Shown: in pieces, positions 1-5,990 of the stretch
Layout of the letters: each line of letters starts with the position of its first letter
How positions within the stretch are numbered: position 1 is the first letter of the stretch
Made by a program: the position numbers and the translations under genes
The notes under the pieces: generated by a model
Told to the model about the DNA's origin: nothing
What the model saw: the letters and a program-made list of their open reading frames with translations, nothing else
Databases searched by the model: none
Origin: Candidatus Bathyarchaeota archaeon RBG_13_52_12
GTDB lineage: Archaea; Thermoproteota; Bathyarchaeia; TCS64
Direction: 5' to 3'
Assembly: GCA_001774245.1 (NCBI GenBank)
Contig: MEZF01000040.1
Coordinates: forward strand, 18,808-26,609
DNA: 7,802 nucleotides

Positions 1-357
1 ATTCTCGAAGGGCTTCAGCGTCCTCTCAAGGGATCTATACTTCTCGTTGAACCAGATTCGAACGATGCTGACTTCCTCGGCGCCGTTATTGAACACCTCT
101 ATGGTCAACTCGTGTGGACGATCTATGCCCGTCGGATATGAGTAAACGAGCAGGTTTTCTCGAGACCTCTGCTCATCGAGCCTCTTCACCTCCGCCTCTT
201 TCTGTGCATAGACCGTGTCAGCCTGATTCATGTTGATGTACATCGGGACAACGGCCGTGAACAAGATGCTGATGAAGATGATCATGCCGAATACAGTGGA
301 TATTCCTCTTCTCCTCTCATGACTTGACGTTGATTTATTCATCTTCAACCACATCAT
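1..357 (-). CDS. Pilin-like secreted protein with class III signal peptide, partial (C-terminus off the left edge)
   Basis: This open frame begins at 357 (ATG ATG; a third in-frame ATG lies at 342) and runs off the window edge, giving at least 119 residues. The N-terminus is basic (HERRRG, ending at residue 18), followed directly by ISTVFG and a hydrophobic segment of about 20 residues. This is the arrangement of archaeal prepilins and archaellins cleaved after Gly by an EppA/PibD-type peptidase. After the membrane/assembly helix comes a charged stretch (QKEAEVKRLDEQRSRENL), then a beta-rich part with VFNNGAEEVSIVRIWF, typical of the beta-sandwich head of archaeal pilin-like proteins. It lies 14 bp downstream of another pilin-like gene on the same strand, so the two are probably cotranscribed. 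No clear Shine-Dalgarno decides between the starts. The role (adhesive pilus or surface protein) is inferred; the exact family is not recognised. Confidence 0.72.
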   Translation of the reverse strand, partial: MMWLKMNKSTSSHERRRGISTVFGMIIFISILFTAVVPMYINMNQADTVYAQKEAEVKRLDEQRSRENLLVYSYPTGIDRPHELTIEVFNNGAEEVSIVRIWFNEKYRSLERTLKPFEN

Positions 358-371
358 TCAGCACACATATA

Positions 372-839
372 TTACAGAACATAATATTTTGTAACCACGT
401 CATTCGATCTTCTGGTGTGACATTTAATGCTTAGTATTGATCCGCTTGACACATCAACCGGAATTTCAACGCGCTGTAGACTCTGCTGATCTACATTATT
501 ATCCAAGCTAGAGAAACCTGATCCATTTGAGGAATTAATGTATATGTCTAAGGTGATTGGTATATCACCATAATTATAAACGTATAAAATCATTTTCTTA
601 TCAGTATCATTATAGTATATTTTTTCGATGGTGAACCTCTCAATCAGGTTATCCAGAGTCATGAACGTTTCATCCACATAGCTATTTGTCATCACTACCG
701 TAGCTGATCGAGAGTAAGCCCATAATATTGATCCAATGATAATTACCGCAGATGTTAAAATCATCGAAGATATAACGGGAGAAAATCCTTTTCTAAGCCT
801 AAACTTTGTGTTAAACATGAGTAATCCCCCATTATTCAT
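372..839 (-). CDS. Archaeal type IV pilin-like protein
   Basis: A small protein of about 155 residues with a textbook archaeal class III signal peptide: a basic stretch ending LRKG, then FSPVISS and a hydrophobic helix (MILTSAVIIIGSILWAYS). Cleavage is expected between Gly and Phe, leaving the helix to pack in a pilus core. The rest is predicted beta-rich (KKMILYVYNYGDIPITLDIYI) with Asn/Ser-rich, potentially glycosylated stretches, as in archaeal pilin heads. Starts are possible at 842 (TTG), 839 (ATG) or 818 (ATG). The 818 start has a GGGGGA purine run 6 bases upstream and the shortest signal (11 residues), so it may be the true one; 839 is given as the longest ATG start. The gene is markedly A/T-rich compared with the genes to its right, which may mean transfer or relaxed codon selection. 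The next pilin-like gene follows after 14 bp. Confidence 0.8.
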   Translation of the reverse strand: MNNGGLLMFNTKFRLRKGFSPVISSMILTSAVIIIGSILWAYSRSATVVMTNSYVDETFMTLDNLIERFTIEKIYYNDTDKKMILYVYNYGDIPITLDIYINSSNGSGFSSLDNNVDQQSLQRVEIPVDVSSGSILSIKCHTRRSNDVVTKYYVL

Positions 840-857
840 CAATTTATACTTACTATT

Positions 858-870
858 GTTTAATAAGTTT
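858..870 (-). promoter_or_regulatory. Candidate TATA box for the pilin-like gene pair
   Basis: On the minus strand this reads AAACTTATTAAAC. An archaeal TATA box centred here predicts transcription starting near 836, just ahead of the ATG at 818 and its purine-rich GGGGGA. A second A/T-rich box (CTTTAAAAATT, 914-924) is an alternative. The surrounding DNA is A/T-rich, so specificity is low. Confidence 0.35.
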
Positions 871-918
871 GATAATAACTAGACTCTGAACGTCGAATAC
901 TTATCGCTAAATCAATTT

Positions 919-1104
919 TTAAAGAAGAGTAGAGGGAACCTTATTGCTTAATAATGCGTGAGATACAGAGCCAAGAAAAAATAGATTAATTACCCTATCT
1001 CCATTCCCCGATGCGGCTACCGTCTGACTTCGTCCCAAACTTGGTTAAGTTGTATCCCTTTTCAACCCGGCTACGATTAGATCATCATCACATACCTTAG
1101 CCAT
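919..1104 (-). pseudogene. Degraded universal stress protein (UspA family) remnant
   Basis: Reading the minus strand from the ATG at 1104 gives MAKVCDDDLIVAGLKRDTT, an in-frame TAA at 1045-1047, then in the same frame a stretch ending FFLGSVSHALLSNKVPSTLL before TAA at 919-921. The pieces A-K-x-x-x-D-D-L-I-V and F-F-L-G-S-V-S-H-A-L-L are hallmarks of the C-terminal half of UspA proteins: the DLIV strand, then the GSVS loop that contacts the ATP phosphates, then a V-P-x-L-L end. The usual G-x-R-G loop between them is not intact, and the spacing is about 20-25 residues too long. The N-terminal two thirds of the domain is absent; its place is taken by the promoter of the plus-strand amidohydrolase. 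I read this as a dead, truncated gene. Family identification rests on motif memory, not on an alignment. Confidence 0.6.
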
Positions 1105-1106
1105 GG

Positions 1107-1114
1107 GTGCGCGC
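1107..1114. repeat. Alternating GTGCGCGC tract upstream of the M20 gene
   Basis: Eight bases of strict purine-pyrimidine alternation containing GCGCGC, about 47 bp upstream of the 1161 start and directly upstream of its TATA-like box. It is one of a window-wide family of intergenic GCGCGC tracts. Confidence 0.5.
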
Positions 1115-1122
1115 TATTTTGA

Positions 1123-1131
1123 TTATTTATA
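1123..1131 (+). promoter_or_regulatory. TATA box of the M20 amidohydrolase gene
   Basis: TTATTTATA lies about 34 bases (box centre) before the ATG at 1161. An archaeal start site 25-27 bases downstream of the box would fall near 1153, leaving a leader of about 8 bases or none. The AGGT just before the ATG is too close to serve as a normal Shine-Dalgarno, which fits a very short leader. Confidence 0.5.
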
Positions 1132-1160
1132 CACCCACTCGACTATAGTATCTGCTAGGT

Positions 1161-2603
1161 ATGATCAAAGAAACAGCTTGGAAATGGATAGACGACCACC
1201 ACGATCGTTTAACCTCCATAAGCGACGAGATATGGGGCTACGCGGAGTATGGCCTCTGTGAGGAGAAATCAAGCCAATTACTCGCTGAAACCCTGAGGAA
1301 AAATGGTTTTCGAGTTCAGCAGGGCGCGGCAAAGATGCCCACGGCAATCCTTGCCGAGAAAGGTCAGGGTAAACCCATAATAGCCACAATGGGTGAGTAC
1401 GACGCCTTACCAAACTTAAGCAACAAACCGGTGCCCCGAAAAGAGCCCCTAATCGAGGGCGGGATGGGCCACGGATGCGGCCATAACGTCCACGGCACAA
1501 CCGCCCTCGCAGCAGCCATAGCGGCTGGCGAAGCACTGGAGAAACACGGCCTAAATGGGACCATCCGCTTCTACGGGACACCCGCCGAGGAAAACTTCAG
1601 CGGGAAGAGGATAATGGTTAACCACGGCCTCTTCGACGACGTGGACGCTGCCCTGAGCCACCACCCGGGAACACTGAACGTAGCGACCCTAGCCAGCAGT
1701 AACGTGATCAGCGGTGCATACTTCCACTTCCACGGAAAGACAAGCCACGCAGCCGCAAACCCCGAGGCAGGTAGAAGTGCTCTCGACGCTGTCGAGCTCA
1801 TGAACATCGGAGTAAACTATCTACGGGAACACATCATCCCCGAAGCCAGGATCCACTACGTCATCGAGGTCGGTGGAGGCCAACCTAACGTTGTCCCCGA
1901 CTATGCGCGTAGTCACTACTACATCAGAGCACCCGAGCAAGTTCTCCTGGAACCCATCAAGCGACGGGTTATGAAGATAGCTGAGGGCGCTGCGCTGATG
2001 ACGGAGACGAGGCTAGTGGCCGAGATGAGCTTGGGTGGATACCACAAGATCCCTAACAAGGCACTCAGCGAGATAGTGACGGCCAACATGCGACTAGTAG
2101 GCCCCCCAAAATATAGCCCGGAAGACTACCTATTCGCTGCGGAGGTCGCTAAGAGCTTCCCACTCGAAGACAGGGAGACAGACCTCAGGAAGGGTAAGGT
2201 CCCAAATTGGGAGAAATACGTGGGCCAAGACCTGGTTACTGAGATCTTCGACGCTTGGGACGATGGAACTACTAGCCCCGGAAGCACAGATGTGGCAGAC
2301 GTCAGCTGGATAACACCGACCATGGAGTTCAACACTGTTTGCAACGTGCTTGGGGCTCCTGGCCACAGCTGGCAGAACACAGCCTGCAGCGGAACAGGCA
2401 TCGGTCACAAGAGCCTTATCTTCGCATCTAAAACCATGGCCGGCTCAGTCTTAGATCTTCTAACGAATCCCAACCTGTTGAGAGATGCAAAGGAGGAGCA
2501 CCATAGACGGCTTCGGGGCAGAGAGTATAAGCGAGACGCAACCGTTGAGCCTCCTCTCGATAAAGCTAGAGAGCTGGCGAAAACCTACACGGGCAAAAAA
2601 TAG
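1161..2603 (+). CDS. M20D family amidohydrolase, AbgB-like
   Basis: A 480-residue protein, nearly the length of E. coli AbgB (p-aminobenzoyl-glutamate hydrolase subunit B). It should be a cytoplasmic two-metal hydrolase that cleaves an N-acyl or peptide-like amide bond. Visible motifs are GEYDALP (78-84), GHGCGHNVHG (103-112, metal ligands Cys106 and His108), PAEEN (141-145, catalytic/ligand Glu pair), SHHPG (166-170), the lid/dimerisation domain starting around HGKTSHAAANPEAGRSA (191-207), GQPNVVPDYA (240-249), STDVADVSW (375-383) and GAPGHSW (398-404, metal ligand His402). All expected metal-binding positions are present, so it is probably active. No AbgA-like partner or AbgT-like transporter is nearby, so the folate-catabolite substrate of AbgB should not be assumed; N-acyl amino acids or dipeptides are alternatives. 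Transcribed alone from a nearby TATA box. It ends 42 bp from the convergent TIGR04076 gene. Confidence 0.9.
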   Translation: MIKETAWKWIDDHHDRLTSISDEIWGYAEYGLCEEKSSQLLAETLRKNGFRVQQGAAKMPTAILAEKGQGKPIIATMGEYDALPNLSNKPVPRKEPLIEGGMGHGCGHNVHGTTALAAAIAAGEALEKHGLNGTIRFYGTPAEENFSGKRIMVNHGLFDDVDAALSHHPGTLNVATLASSNVISGAYFHFHGKTSHAAANPEAGRSALDAVELMNIGVNYLREHIIPEARIHYVIEVGGGQPNVVPDYARSHYYIRAPEQVLLEPIKRRVMKIAEGAALMTETRLVAEMSLGGYHKIPNKALSEIVTANMRLVGPPKYSPEDYLFAAEVAKSFPLEDRETDLRKGKVPNWEKYVGQDLVTEIFDAWDDGTTSPGSTDVADVSWITPTMEFNTVCNVLGAPGHSWQNTACSGTGIGHKSLIFASKTMAGSVLDLLTNPNLLRDAKEEHHRRLRGREYKRDATVEPPLDKARELAKTYTGKK

Positions 2604-2604
2604 A

Positions 2605-2612
2605 GCGCGCGC
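2605..2612. repeat. GCGCGCGC tract just after the M20 stop codon
   Basis: Eight bases of perfect GC alternation starting two bases after the TAG of the amidohydrolase, in the 42-bp convergent spacer. Same motif as the tracts at 1107, 3913 and 5560. Confidence 0.5.
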
Positions 2613-2645
2613 CGATTCCAACACCCGTGTTATCTCGATGACCTT

Positions 2646-2960
2646 TTAGATCCTTTCGAGTTTGAATATGACTGGTCGTAATCCATCGGTGCAGCACTCA
2701 ACGGCGACGCCTTTCTCCTTGTACCATGGCGGGTTTCCTCCAAAGGACAGGGTTCTGACGGCGGGAAAGATGGCATTCCAGGCTGAGGTACAGAAGCCCT
2801 CAGGCATCCGGCCATTCTCATCAACTGTGAATTCCTGCCCGTCCAGATAGACTTGACACGCGTCAAGAGGTTCAACGGGCGTGACTGGGCTCTTCGTGAA
2901 GACCTCGGATGGCGCGAACCTTCTCATAACGGTTATTCTCACTTTGCTTCGACTTGACAT
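2646..2960 (-). CDS. TIGR04076 family protein
   Basis: A 104-residue protein on the minus strand matching my memory of the TIGR04076 family (about 90-100 residues, archaea and anaerobic bacteria, function unknown). Seen in order: an N-terminal strand KVRITVMRRFAPSEVF; a short linker with Cys35; GQEFTVDENGRMPEGFC (41-57), the family's glycine-rich core with Cys57; AWNAIFPAV; SFGGNPPW (72-79); and the signature C-terminus CCTDGLRPVIFKLERI (89-104). The conserved cysteines (35, 57, 89, 90) suggest a metal or redox site, but that is inference. The frame stays open upstream to 3221, but the ATG at 2960 is chosen because the protein then has family length and the extension would run antisense through the PadR gene. 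Divergent from the PadR regulator (106 bp between starts), so it may share its regulation. Confidence 0.82.
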   Translation of the reverse strand: MSSRSKVRITVMRRFAPSEVFTKSPVTPVEPLDACQVYLDGQEFTVDENGRMPEGFCTSAWNAIFPAVRTLSFGGNPPWYKEKGVAVECCTDGLRPVIFKLERI

Positions 2961-2991
2961 TTTCAATCGTGTTAATGTTTGGCAGTCGCGG

Positions 2992-3002
2992 CTTATTAAA
3001 AA
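2992..3002 (-). promoter_or_regulatory. Candidate TATA box of the TIGR04076 gene
   Basis: Minus strand ATTTTTAATAA, centred about 37 bases before the ATG at 2960, predicting a leader of roughly 10 bases. No Shine-Dalgarno is seen before that ATG. Confidence 0.4.
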
Positions 3003-3004
3003 TG

Positions 3005-3012
3005 GCGTGCGC
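3005..3012. repeat. Alternating GCGTGCGC tract between divergent promoters
   Basis: Eight strictly alternating bases, 55-62 bp before the PadR start and 45-52 bp before the TIGR04076 start. It sits between the two TATA boxes and could serve both directions. Confidence 0.4.
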
Positions 3013-3033
3013 TTCAATACGTTAGAAACACGG

Positions 3034-3044
3034 TTTATATATAA
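3034..3044 (+). promoter_or_regulatory. TATA box of the PadR operon
   Basis: TTTATATATAA is the strongest TATA box in the window. Its centre is about 28 bases before the ATG at 3067, so transcription should start almost exactly at the start codon: a leaderless mRNA. No Shine-Dalgarno precedes this ATG, which agrees. Confidence 0.65.
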
Positions 3045-3054
3045 CAACGTTATA
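3040..3054. promoter_or_regulatory. Inverted repeat overlapping the PadR TATA box (operator candidate)
   Basis: TATAAC-AAC-GTTATA: two perfect 6-bp arms around a 3-bp spacer. The left arm lies inside the TATA box and the right arm covers the start-site-proximal promoter. PadR dimers commonly repress their own promoters by binding dyads, so this is a natural autorepression site. The hexamer ACGTTA also occurs at 3019-3024, 28 bp upstream of its copy in the dyad. Confidence 0.5.
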
Positions 3055-3066
3055 GGTAACTCTGCC

Positions 3067-3474
3067 ATGTGTGACTCTGGAAACGGTTGCCACGAACCAC
3101 AGCGATGCAGACACCACATGATACGCACTAACCCGGAGAGAGGCTGGACCCAGTTCCTATTCCTCCGCCTCATCCACGAGAAGCCCATGCACGGATACCA
3201 GATAATGGAGGAACTAAACAAGCGGGGTTACCTACAGAAGGACAGACTAGAAGCAGGATCCGTCTACACGATCCTCAGGCGAATGGAGCATCACGGACTC
3301 ATGACAAGCGAGTGGGAGGAGGTGGCGGATGGACCCGACCGGCGCGTCTACACGGTTACGCCGGAGGGGGCTCAGATCCTCAAAGAGGGCTTGGAGATAA
3401 TGCTCAAACGCAAAGCCCTCCTCGACGACCTCGCATCCTACTACAGGCAAAGATTCCAGAGCACCACGGGGTGA
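3067..3474 (+). CDS. PadR family transcriptional regulator with Cys/His-rich N-terminus
   Basis: A 135-residue winged-helix protein of the PadR type. Residues 27-105 form the DNA-binding domain: WTQFLFLRLIHEKPMHGYQIMEELNKRG (helices 1-2 with the family's HGYQI turn), EAGSVYTILRRMEHHGLMTSEWEE (recognition helix; PadR proteins read G-S-x-Y-x-x-L-x-R-M/L-E) and the wing GPDRRVYTVTPEG. A C-terminal dimerisation helix follows (106-130). The start at 3067 is chosen over the open frame back to 2881 because the TATA box and dyad sit just before it and the upstream part is antisense to TIGR04076. Unusually, the domain is preceded by a Cys/His cluster (Cys2, Cys8, His9, Cys14, His16, His17), a possible metal- or redox-sensing site. 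It is the first gene of a two-gene operon with a Cys/His-rich small protein, which strengthens the metal idea; the actual ligand is unknown. Confidence 0.88.
   Translation: MCDSGNGCHEPQRCRHHMIRTNPERGWTQFLFLRLIHEKPMHGYQIMEELNKRGYLQKDRLEAGSVYTILRRMEHHGLMTSEWEEVADGPDRRVYTVTPEGAQILKEGLEIMLKRKALLDDLASYYRQRFQSTTG
3468..3474 (+). promoter_or_regulatory. Shine-Dalgarno GGGGTGA overlapping the PadR stop codon
   Basis: GGGGTGA includes the PadR TGA stop and ends 6 bases before the ATG at 3481, matching the archaeal anti-Shine-Dalgarno. It shows that the second gene is translated from the same mRNA, while the first gene of the operon has no such site. Confidence 0.6.
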
Positions 3475-3480
3475 AATGAT

Positions 3481-3750
3481 ATGAGTGAAGAAAAGAAACC
3501 GGAAGTTGAAACGGAGTCAGAAGAGAAGAGTCACGAGTGCTGCGAAAGCCAAGGAGAACAACAGTATAACTGGTGCGGACACCACGGCCCATGGGGGCAC
3601 CATGGCGGCCACTGGATGCATAAGCGCATGATGATGCACTTCGTCTCCATGTCCGTCGAGGAGGAGGTGGAGCTCCTCGAATCAGCTAAGGCCCGCCTCG
3701 AAGAAAGGCTTAAAGTCGTGAACGAGAGGCTCTCAAAGCTCAAAGCATAA
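3481..3750 (+). CDS. Small Cys/His-rich coiled-coil protein in operon with PadR
   Basis: An 89-residue soluble protein in three parts. Residues 1-17 are acidic/lysine-rich. Residues 18-53 are packed with potential metal ligands: His18, Cys20, Cys21, Cys32, His34, His35, His40, His41, His44, His47 and His53, with Trp/Gly spacing (GHHGPWGHHGGHWMH) and a Met run. Residues 58-88 (SVEEEVELLESAKARLEERLKVVNERLSKL) are a clear amphipathic coiled coil. The layout, a Gly/His/Met-rich head plus an E-E-x-x-x-L-E coiled-coil tail, recalls DUF5320-like small proteins often found beside PadR-type regulators, but I would not assign the family firmly. Translation coupling to PadR is evident from the 6-bp gap and overlapping Shine-Dalgarno. 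Metal storage, metal buffering or a sensing partner of PadR are reasonable inferences; none is shown directly. Confidence 0.8.
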   Translation: MSEEKKPEVETESEEKSHECCESQGEQQYNWCGHHGPWGHHGGHWMHKRMMMHFVSMSVEEEVELLESAKARLEERLKVVNERLSKLKA

Positions 3751-3804
3751 AATCCTATCTATAAATGGACACTTGGTCTGAAAAGCCTCTATTCAGGGTC
3801 CGAA

Positions 3805-3811
3805 TTTTTTT
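3805..3811 (+). terminator. T-run downstream of the PadR operon
   Basis: Seven consecutive T 55 bases after the stop of the Cys/His-rich gene, without a strong hairpin, as is normal for archaeal intrinsic termination. The run (TTTTTTTAATATC) could also act as a TATA-like box for downstream transcription. Confidence 0.4.
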
Positions 3812-3912
3812 AATATCAAACATTATTTGTCAATGTTGAATTTTGAGCCATTAGAAGCAGTGATAGAGAATCTGCAAACTCGCGCATGTTTTTAGATGTG
3901 CCATAGTCAAAT

Positions 3913-3959
3913 TGCGCGCGCGTTGATTATAGATGAATAGAGTTAGTCTCGCGCGTGCG
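3913..3959. repeat. Two alternating GCGCGC tracts in the convergent spacer
   Basis: TGCGCGCGCGT (3913-3923) and CGCGCGTGCG (3950-3959) are strictly alternating tracts 26 bp apart, just beyond the 3' end of the minus-strand RNase J-like gene (stop at 3965). Nothing else recognisable lies in the spacer apart from the T-run and a possible 19-codon frame. Confidence 0.5.
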
Positions 3960-3964
3960 AAGCG

Positions 3965-5509
3965 TTAATCTATTTTTATTGTTTCGCCATCGTTGATTGT
4001 TATCGTCTTTTCGAATTGTTGTTTGAACCATTCACTGTTGCTTGTATGGACGGGGATGATCTTGTCGGGGTCGATCTGGTCTACGGCTTTGATGAGGTCT
4101 TCCTGTGATAGGTGGCCCGAGGCGTGGAAGCCCTTGATGAAGAGGGGTACTCCGTCTTGCAGGGTGTAGCCGACTGGTTTGAGGTTGAAGTAGGTGAGCC
4201 ACTGGTTGAGGCGCTGGAAGTCGAATACCTGCTCCTCTGTGAAGGCCTCGCTGGAGGAGTAGATGTAGGATCCTCCGCGGGGTTTGATGTCGAGGAGGTG
4301 TTTTAGGTCGAAGAGTGAGAAGCATAGGAGGTACTTTTCGGGGTTTCGTCCGACGGTGAGGTGGCTGACATATCTGTCTCCCCACTTCGTCGAGACTACC
4401 TCGGTCTCCCACTTGTCCCTAGTGTGGTTACGGAGCTCTTTGTATATGCCGATGTGGGAGGTGTCCATGAGGCATTTTCCGTCGGCGCAGCCGAGGGCAT
4501 GGAGCATGTAGGCGTCCTTCGGGGTGACCAGTAGGGTCCTGCCGACGTGGTCGGCGATCTCGGTGAAGGTTTGGAGGCGCTCGAAGTTGCGTGCGGAGAA
4601 GTCGGCGACTACTAGCCCCGGTTCGGATTCGGCTGCCTTTTGGCAGTTCTCGAGGACGTCTGCCTCGGTTATCTCCTCGTCGGATTGCCGTCCCACGCGG
4701 GTGCCCTCTGTGATTAGTATGGATGCGTCCTTCGCAGCGGAGATGAATCTGCGGGTGCTCTCGGCTCCTAAACCGTGTAGGCGGTAGTCGCCGGTGTAGG
4801 CTATGGTTGTGTCCCCCCTCAGTATGTAGGCGACTGCGCCGAGGATGCTGTGGTCGACGGGGTGGGGCTCGACTGTGAATGGCAGGCTAAGGTGACTTTG
4901 GTGATCGACGGCTCCAGCCTCGACTTTTTTGCTCCTCCCTGAGTCGCTCCCTGGTCGGTGGGAGGCAAAGTCCCTGAGCTCCGCGGTTGGCTCTGTGCAG
5001 AGGTACATGTCCCGGGCCGTGTAGGAGCCCTTTTTGCTCGACTCGAGGACGAGGCCGTCGCATCCGTCGAGGGGGGTCTTCTCGCTGTAGTAGCTTATCT
5101 CGCCGCCGAGGCTGCCTGCTGAGGTGTCCCTCATCGCCTTGAGGATGGCGACGCTGGTTGTGCTGGCTATCATGGGTATGTTGCCTCGTAAGAGGCCGAC
5201 GCTGCCGGTGTGGTCGAGGTGGGCGTGGCTGATAAGCACCGCCTCCACGCTGGGCTTGGGCCAGGGCTCGGGGTCCATGTCGGCGGGGATTAGGTCGGAG
5301 CGGTAGACGTTGATGCGTGGGATCATATCAAGGTTGATTAGGTCGTAGATGCCTCTGTTGCTACGCTCCTTGAGGAACTCTTGGTAGTACTCACCGTATT
5401 TAGCGAAGTTCATCCCGAAGTCGAGGAGGATCCCTCTTCCCTTCTCCTCTAGGTGGATTTTGTTGCCGCCGATCGTTGAGGCGCCGTCGTAGACTGTGAT
5501 GAGCGTCAT
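3965..5509 (-). CDS. RNase J-like metallo-beta-lactamase/beta-CASP hydrolase
   Basis: A 514-residue MBL-fold protein. Residues 1-34 carry the opening strand-turn YDGASTIGGNKI and LLDFG. Motif 2 is HAHLDH (95-100), motif 3 is His220 in HPVDHSI, and motif 4 is Asp241 in YTGDYR, so the two-zinc site is complete. The beta-CASP insert has motif A at TEGTR (267-271) and a C-terminal HASGHLSQEDL (462-472) like the HVSGHASQEEL of RNase J, then the last ligand His488 in IPVHTS. Together these point to a nuclease of the RNase J/CPSF superfamily acting on RNA (5'-3' exo or endo). Assignment to true RNase J is less certain because motif A and the PVHTSNSEWF end differ from bacterial RNase J. A polar insertion around 178-206 precedes motif 3. 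Possibly cotranscribed with the cupin gene upstream (114-bp gap), but an own promoter in that gap is just as likely. Confidence 0.86.
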   Translation of the reverse strand: MTLITVYDGASTIGGNKIHLEEKGRGILLDFGMNFAKYGEYYQEFLKERSNRGIYDLINLDMIPRINVYRSDLIPADMDPEPWPKPSVEAVLISHAHLDHTGSVGLLRGNIPMIASTTSVAILKAMRDTSAGSLGGEISYYSEKTPLDGCDGLVLESSKKGSYTARDMYLCTEPTAELRDFASHRPGSDSGRSKKVEAGAVDHQSHLSLPFTVEPHPVDHSILGAVAYILRGDTTIAYTGDYRLHGLGAESTRRFISAAKDASILITEGTRVGRQSDEEITEADVLENCQKAAESEPGLVVADFSARNFERLQTFTEIADHVGRTLLVTPKDAYMLHALGCADGKCLMDTSHIGIYKELRNHTRDKWETEVVSTKWGDRYVSHLTVGRNPEKYLLCFSLFDLKHLLDIKPRGGSYIYSSSEAFTEEQVFDFQRLNQWLTYFNLKPVGYTLQDGVPLFIKGFHASGHLSQEDLIKAVDQIDPDKIIPVHTSNSEWFKQQFEKTITINDGETIKID

Positions 5510-5534
5510 CGCCTTGTATCTTGATGTAAATCGG

Positions 5535-5549
5535 TTATTCTATTATTGA
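5535..5549 (-). promoter_or_regulatory. Weak A/T-rich promoter candidate for the RNase J-like gene
   Basis: Minus strand CAATAATAGAATAA, centred about 33 bases before the ATG at 5509. It predicts a leader of about 7 bases. It is not a clean TATA box, and readthrough from the cupin gene is an alternative. Confidence 0.28.
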
Positions 5550-5559
5550 AGAGTATCGA

Positions 5560-5566
5560 GCGCGCG
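5560..5566. repeat. GCGCGCG tract upstream of the RNase J-like gene
   Basis: Seven alternating G/C bases 51-57 bp before the ATG at 5509 and directly upstream of the A/T-rich promoter candidate, the same relative position as the tract before the M20 gene. Confidence 0.5.
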
Positions 5567-5623
5567 ATTCTACCCTGGCTAACATTTTCATTTAACTCGT
5601 GCATGTATGGGAGAAGTACAAGT

Positions 5624-5968
5624 TTAGGTTGCTTTTATCATCACAAGCATCATTTTGAATTTTGTAAGGGCCTTTAGGGCGTGTGGTTTGTTTGCGGGCA
5701 TAATTATCACGTCGCCTTCCTCCAAATGGTTACTTGCACCGGCTATCTTCATATCAACAATTCCTTCAAGGTCGACGACCATAGCGTCGTACGGCGCGGT
5801 GTGTTCACTGAGACCCTCACCCTCATCGAAGGCAAATAGGGTGACTGTGCCAGTCTTCTTATCAATTACAGTTCGGCTAACAACTGAGCCTTTTTGGTAC
5901 TCCACCAGTCCTTTGAGCTTTACTGCTTTCCCCTTCATATCTGCGGACTTCTCTGCCATAATCATCAT
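5624..5968 (-). CDS. Small cupin domain protein
   Basis: A 114-residue single-domain cupin. After a basic N-terminus comes GLVEYQKGSVVSRTVIDKK, then TGTVTLFAFDEGEGLSEHTAPYDAMVVDLEG, the first cupin motif with a lone His (EHTAPYDA) instead of the usual HxH, and GDVIIMPANKPHAL, the second motif with its His near the end. This sequence type (SEHTAP.D.. and MPANxPHALKA) is common in anaerobic bacteria and archaea; its biochemical role is unknown, and metal binding through the two His residues is plausible. ATGs at 5968, 5965 and 5957 are all possible starts; no Shine-Dalgarno is present, and a TATA box 26 bases upstream favours a leaderless message from the first ATG. The RNase J-like gene follows on the same strand. 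Confidence 0.88.
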   Translation of the reverse strand: MMIMAEKSADMKGKAVKLKGLVEYQKGSVVSRTVIDKKTGTVTLFAFDEGEGLSEHTAPYDAMVVDLEGIVDMKIAGASNHLEEGDVIIMPANKPHALKALTKFKMMLVMIKAT

Positions 5969-5990
5969 AGGAAGATTGTAGTTGTGAGAA

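Noticed and set aside
843..1160. tRNA or other structured RNA in the pilin-amidohydrolase spacer
   Set aside because: No cloverleaf or conserved T-loop was seen; the non-A/T part is better explained by the UspA remnant.
1165..2408. Several minus-strand open frames inside the amidohydrolase gene
   Set aside because: They are low-complexity Arg/Ser/Pro-rich shadows of a gene with all catalytic motifs on the plus strand.
2620..2631. AACAC-CC-GTGTT inverted repeat as a terminator hairpin
   Set aside because: The loop is only two bases, the stem is short and no T-run follows; not enough to call a terminator.
2881..3066. N-terminal extension of the PadR frame back to 2881
   Set aside because: This part lies antisense to the TIGR04076 gene and across both promoters. 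The TATA box and dyad at 3034-3054 place the true start at 3067.
2961..3221. N-terminal extension of the TIGR04076 frame up to 3221 on the minus strand
   Set aside because: It would overlap the PadR gene antisense and is not family-like; the ATG at 2960 gives the normal family length.
4032..5306. Open frames on both strands inside the RNase J-like gene
   Set aside because: The minus-strand frame of 3965-5509 contains every zinc-site motif; the others have no recognisable domain and are shadows.
5655..5981. 108-residue plus-strand frame opposite the cupin gene
   Set aside because: It is exactly antisense to a well-recognised cupin with both motifs, and has no promoter or ribosome binding site.
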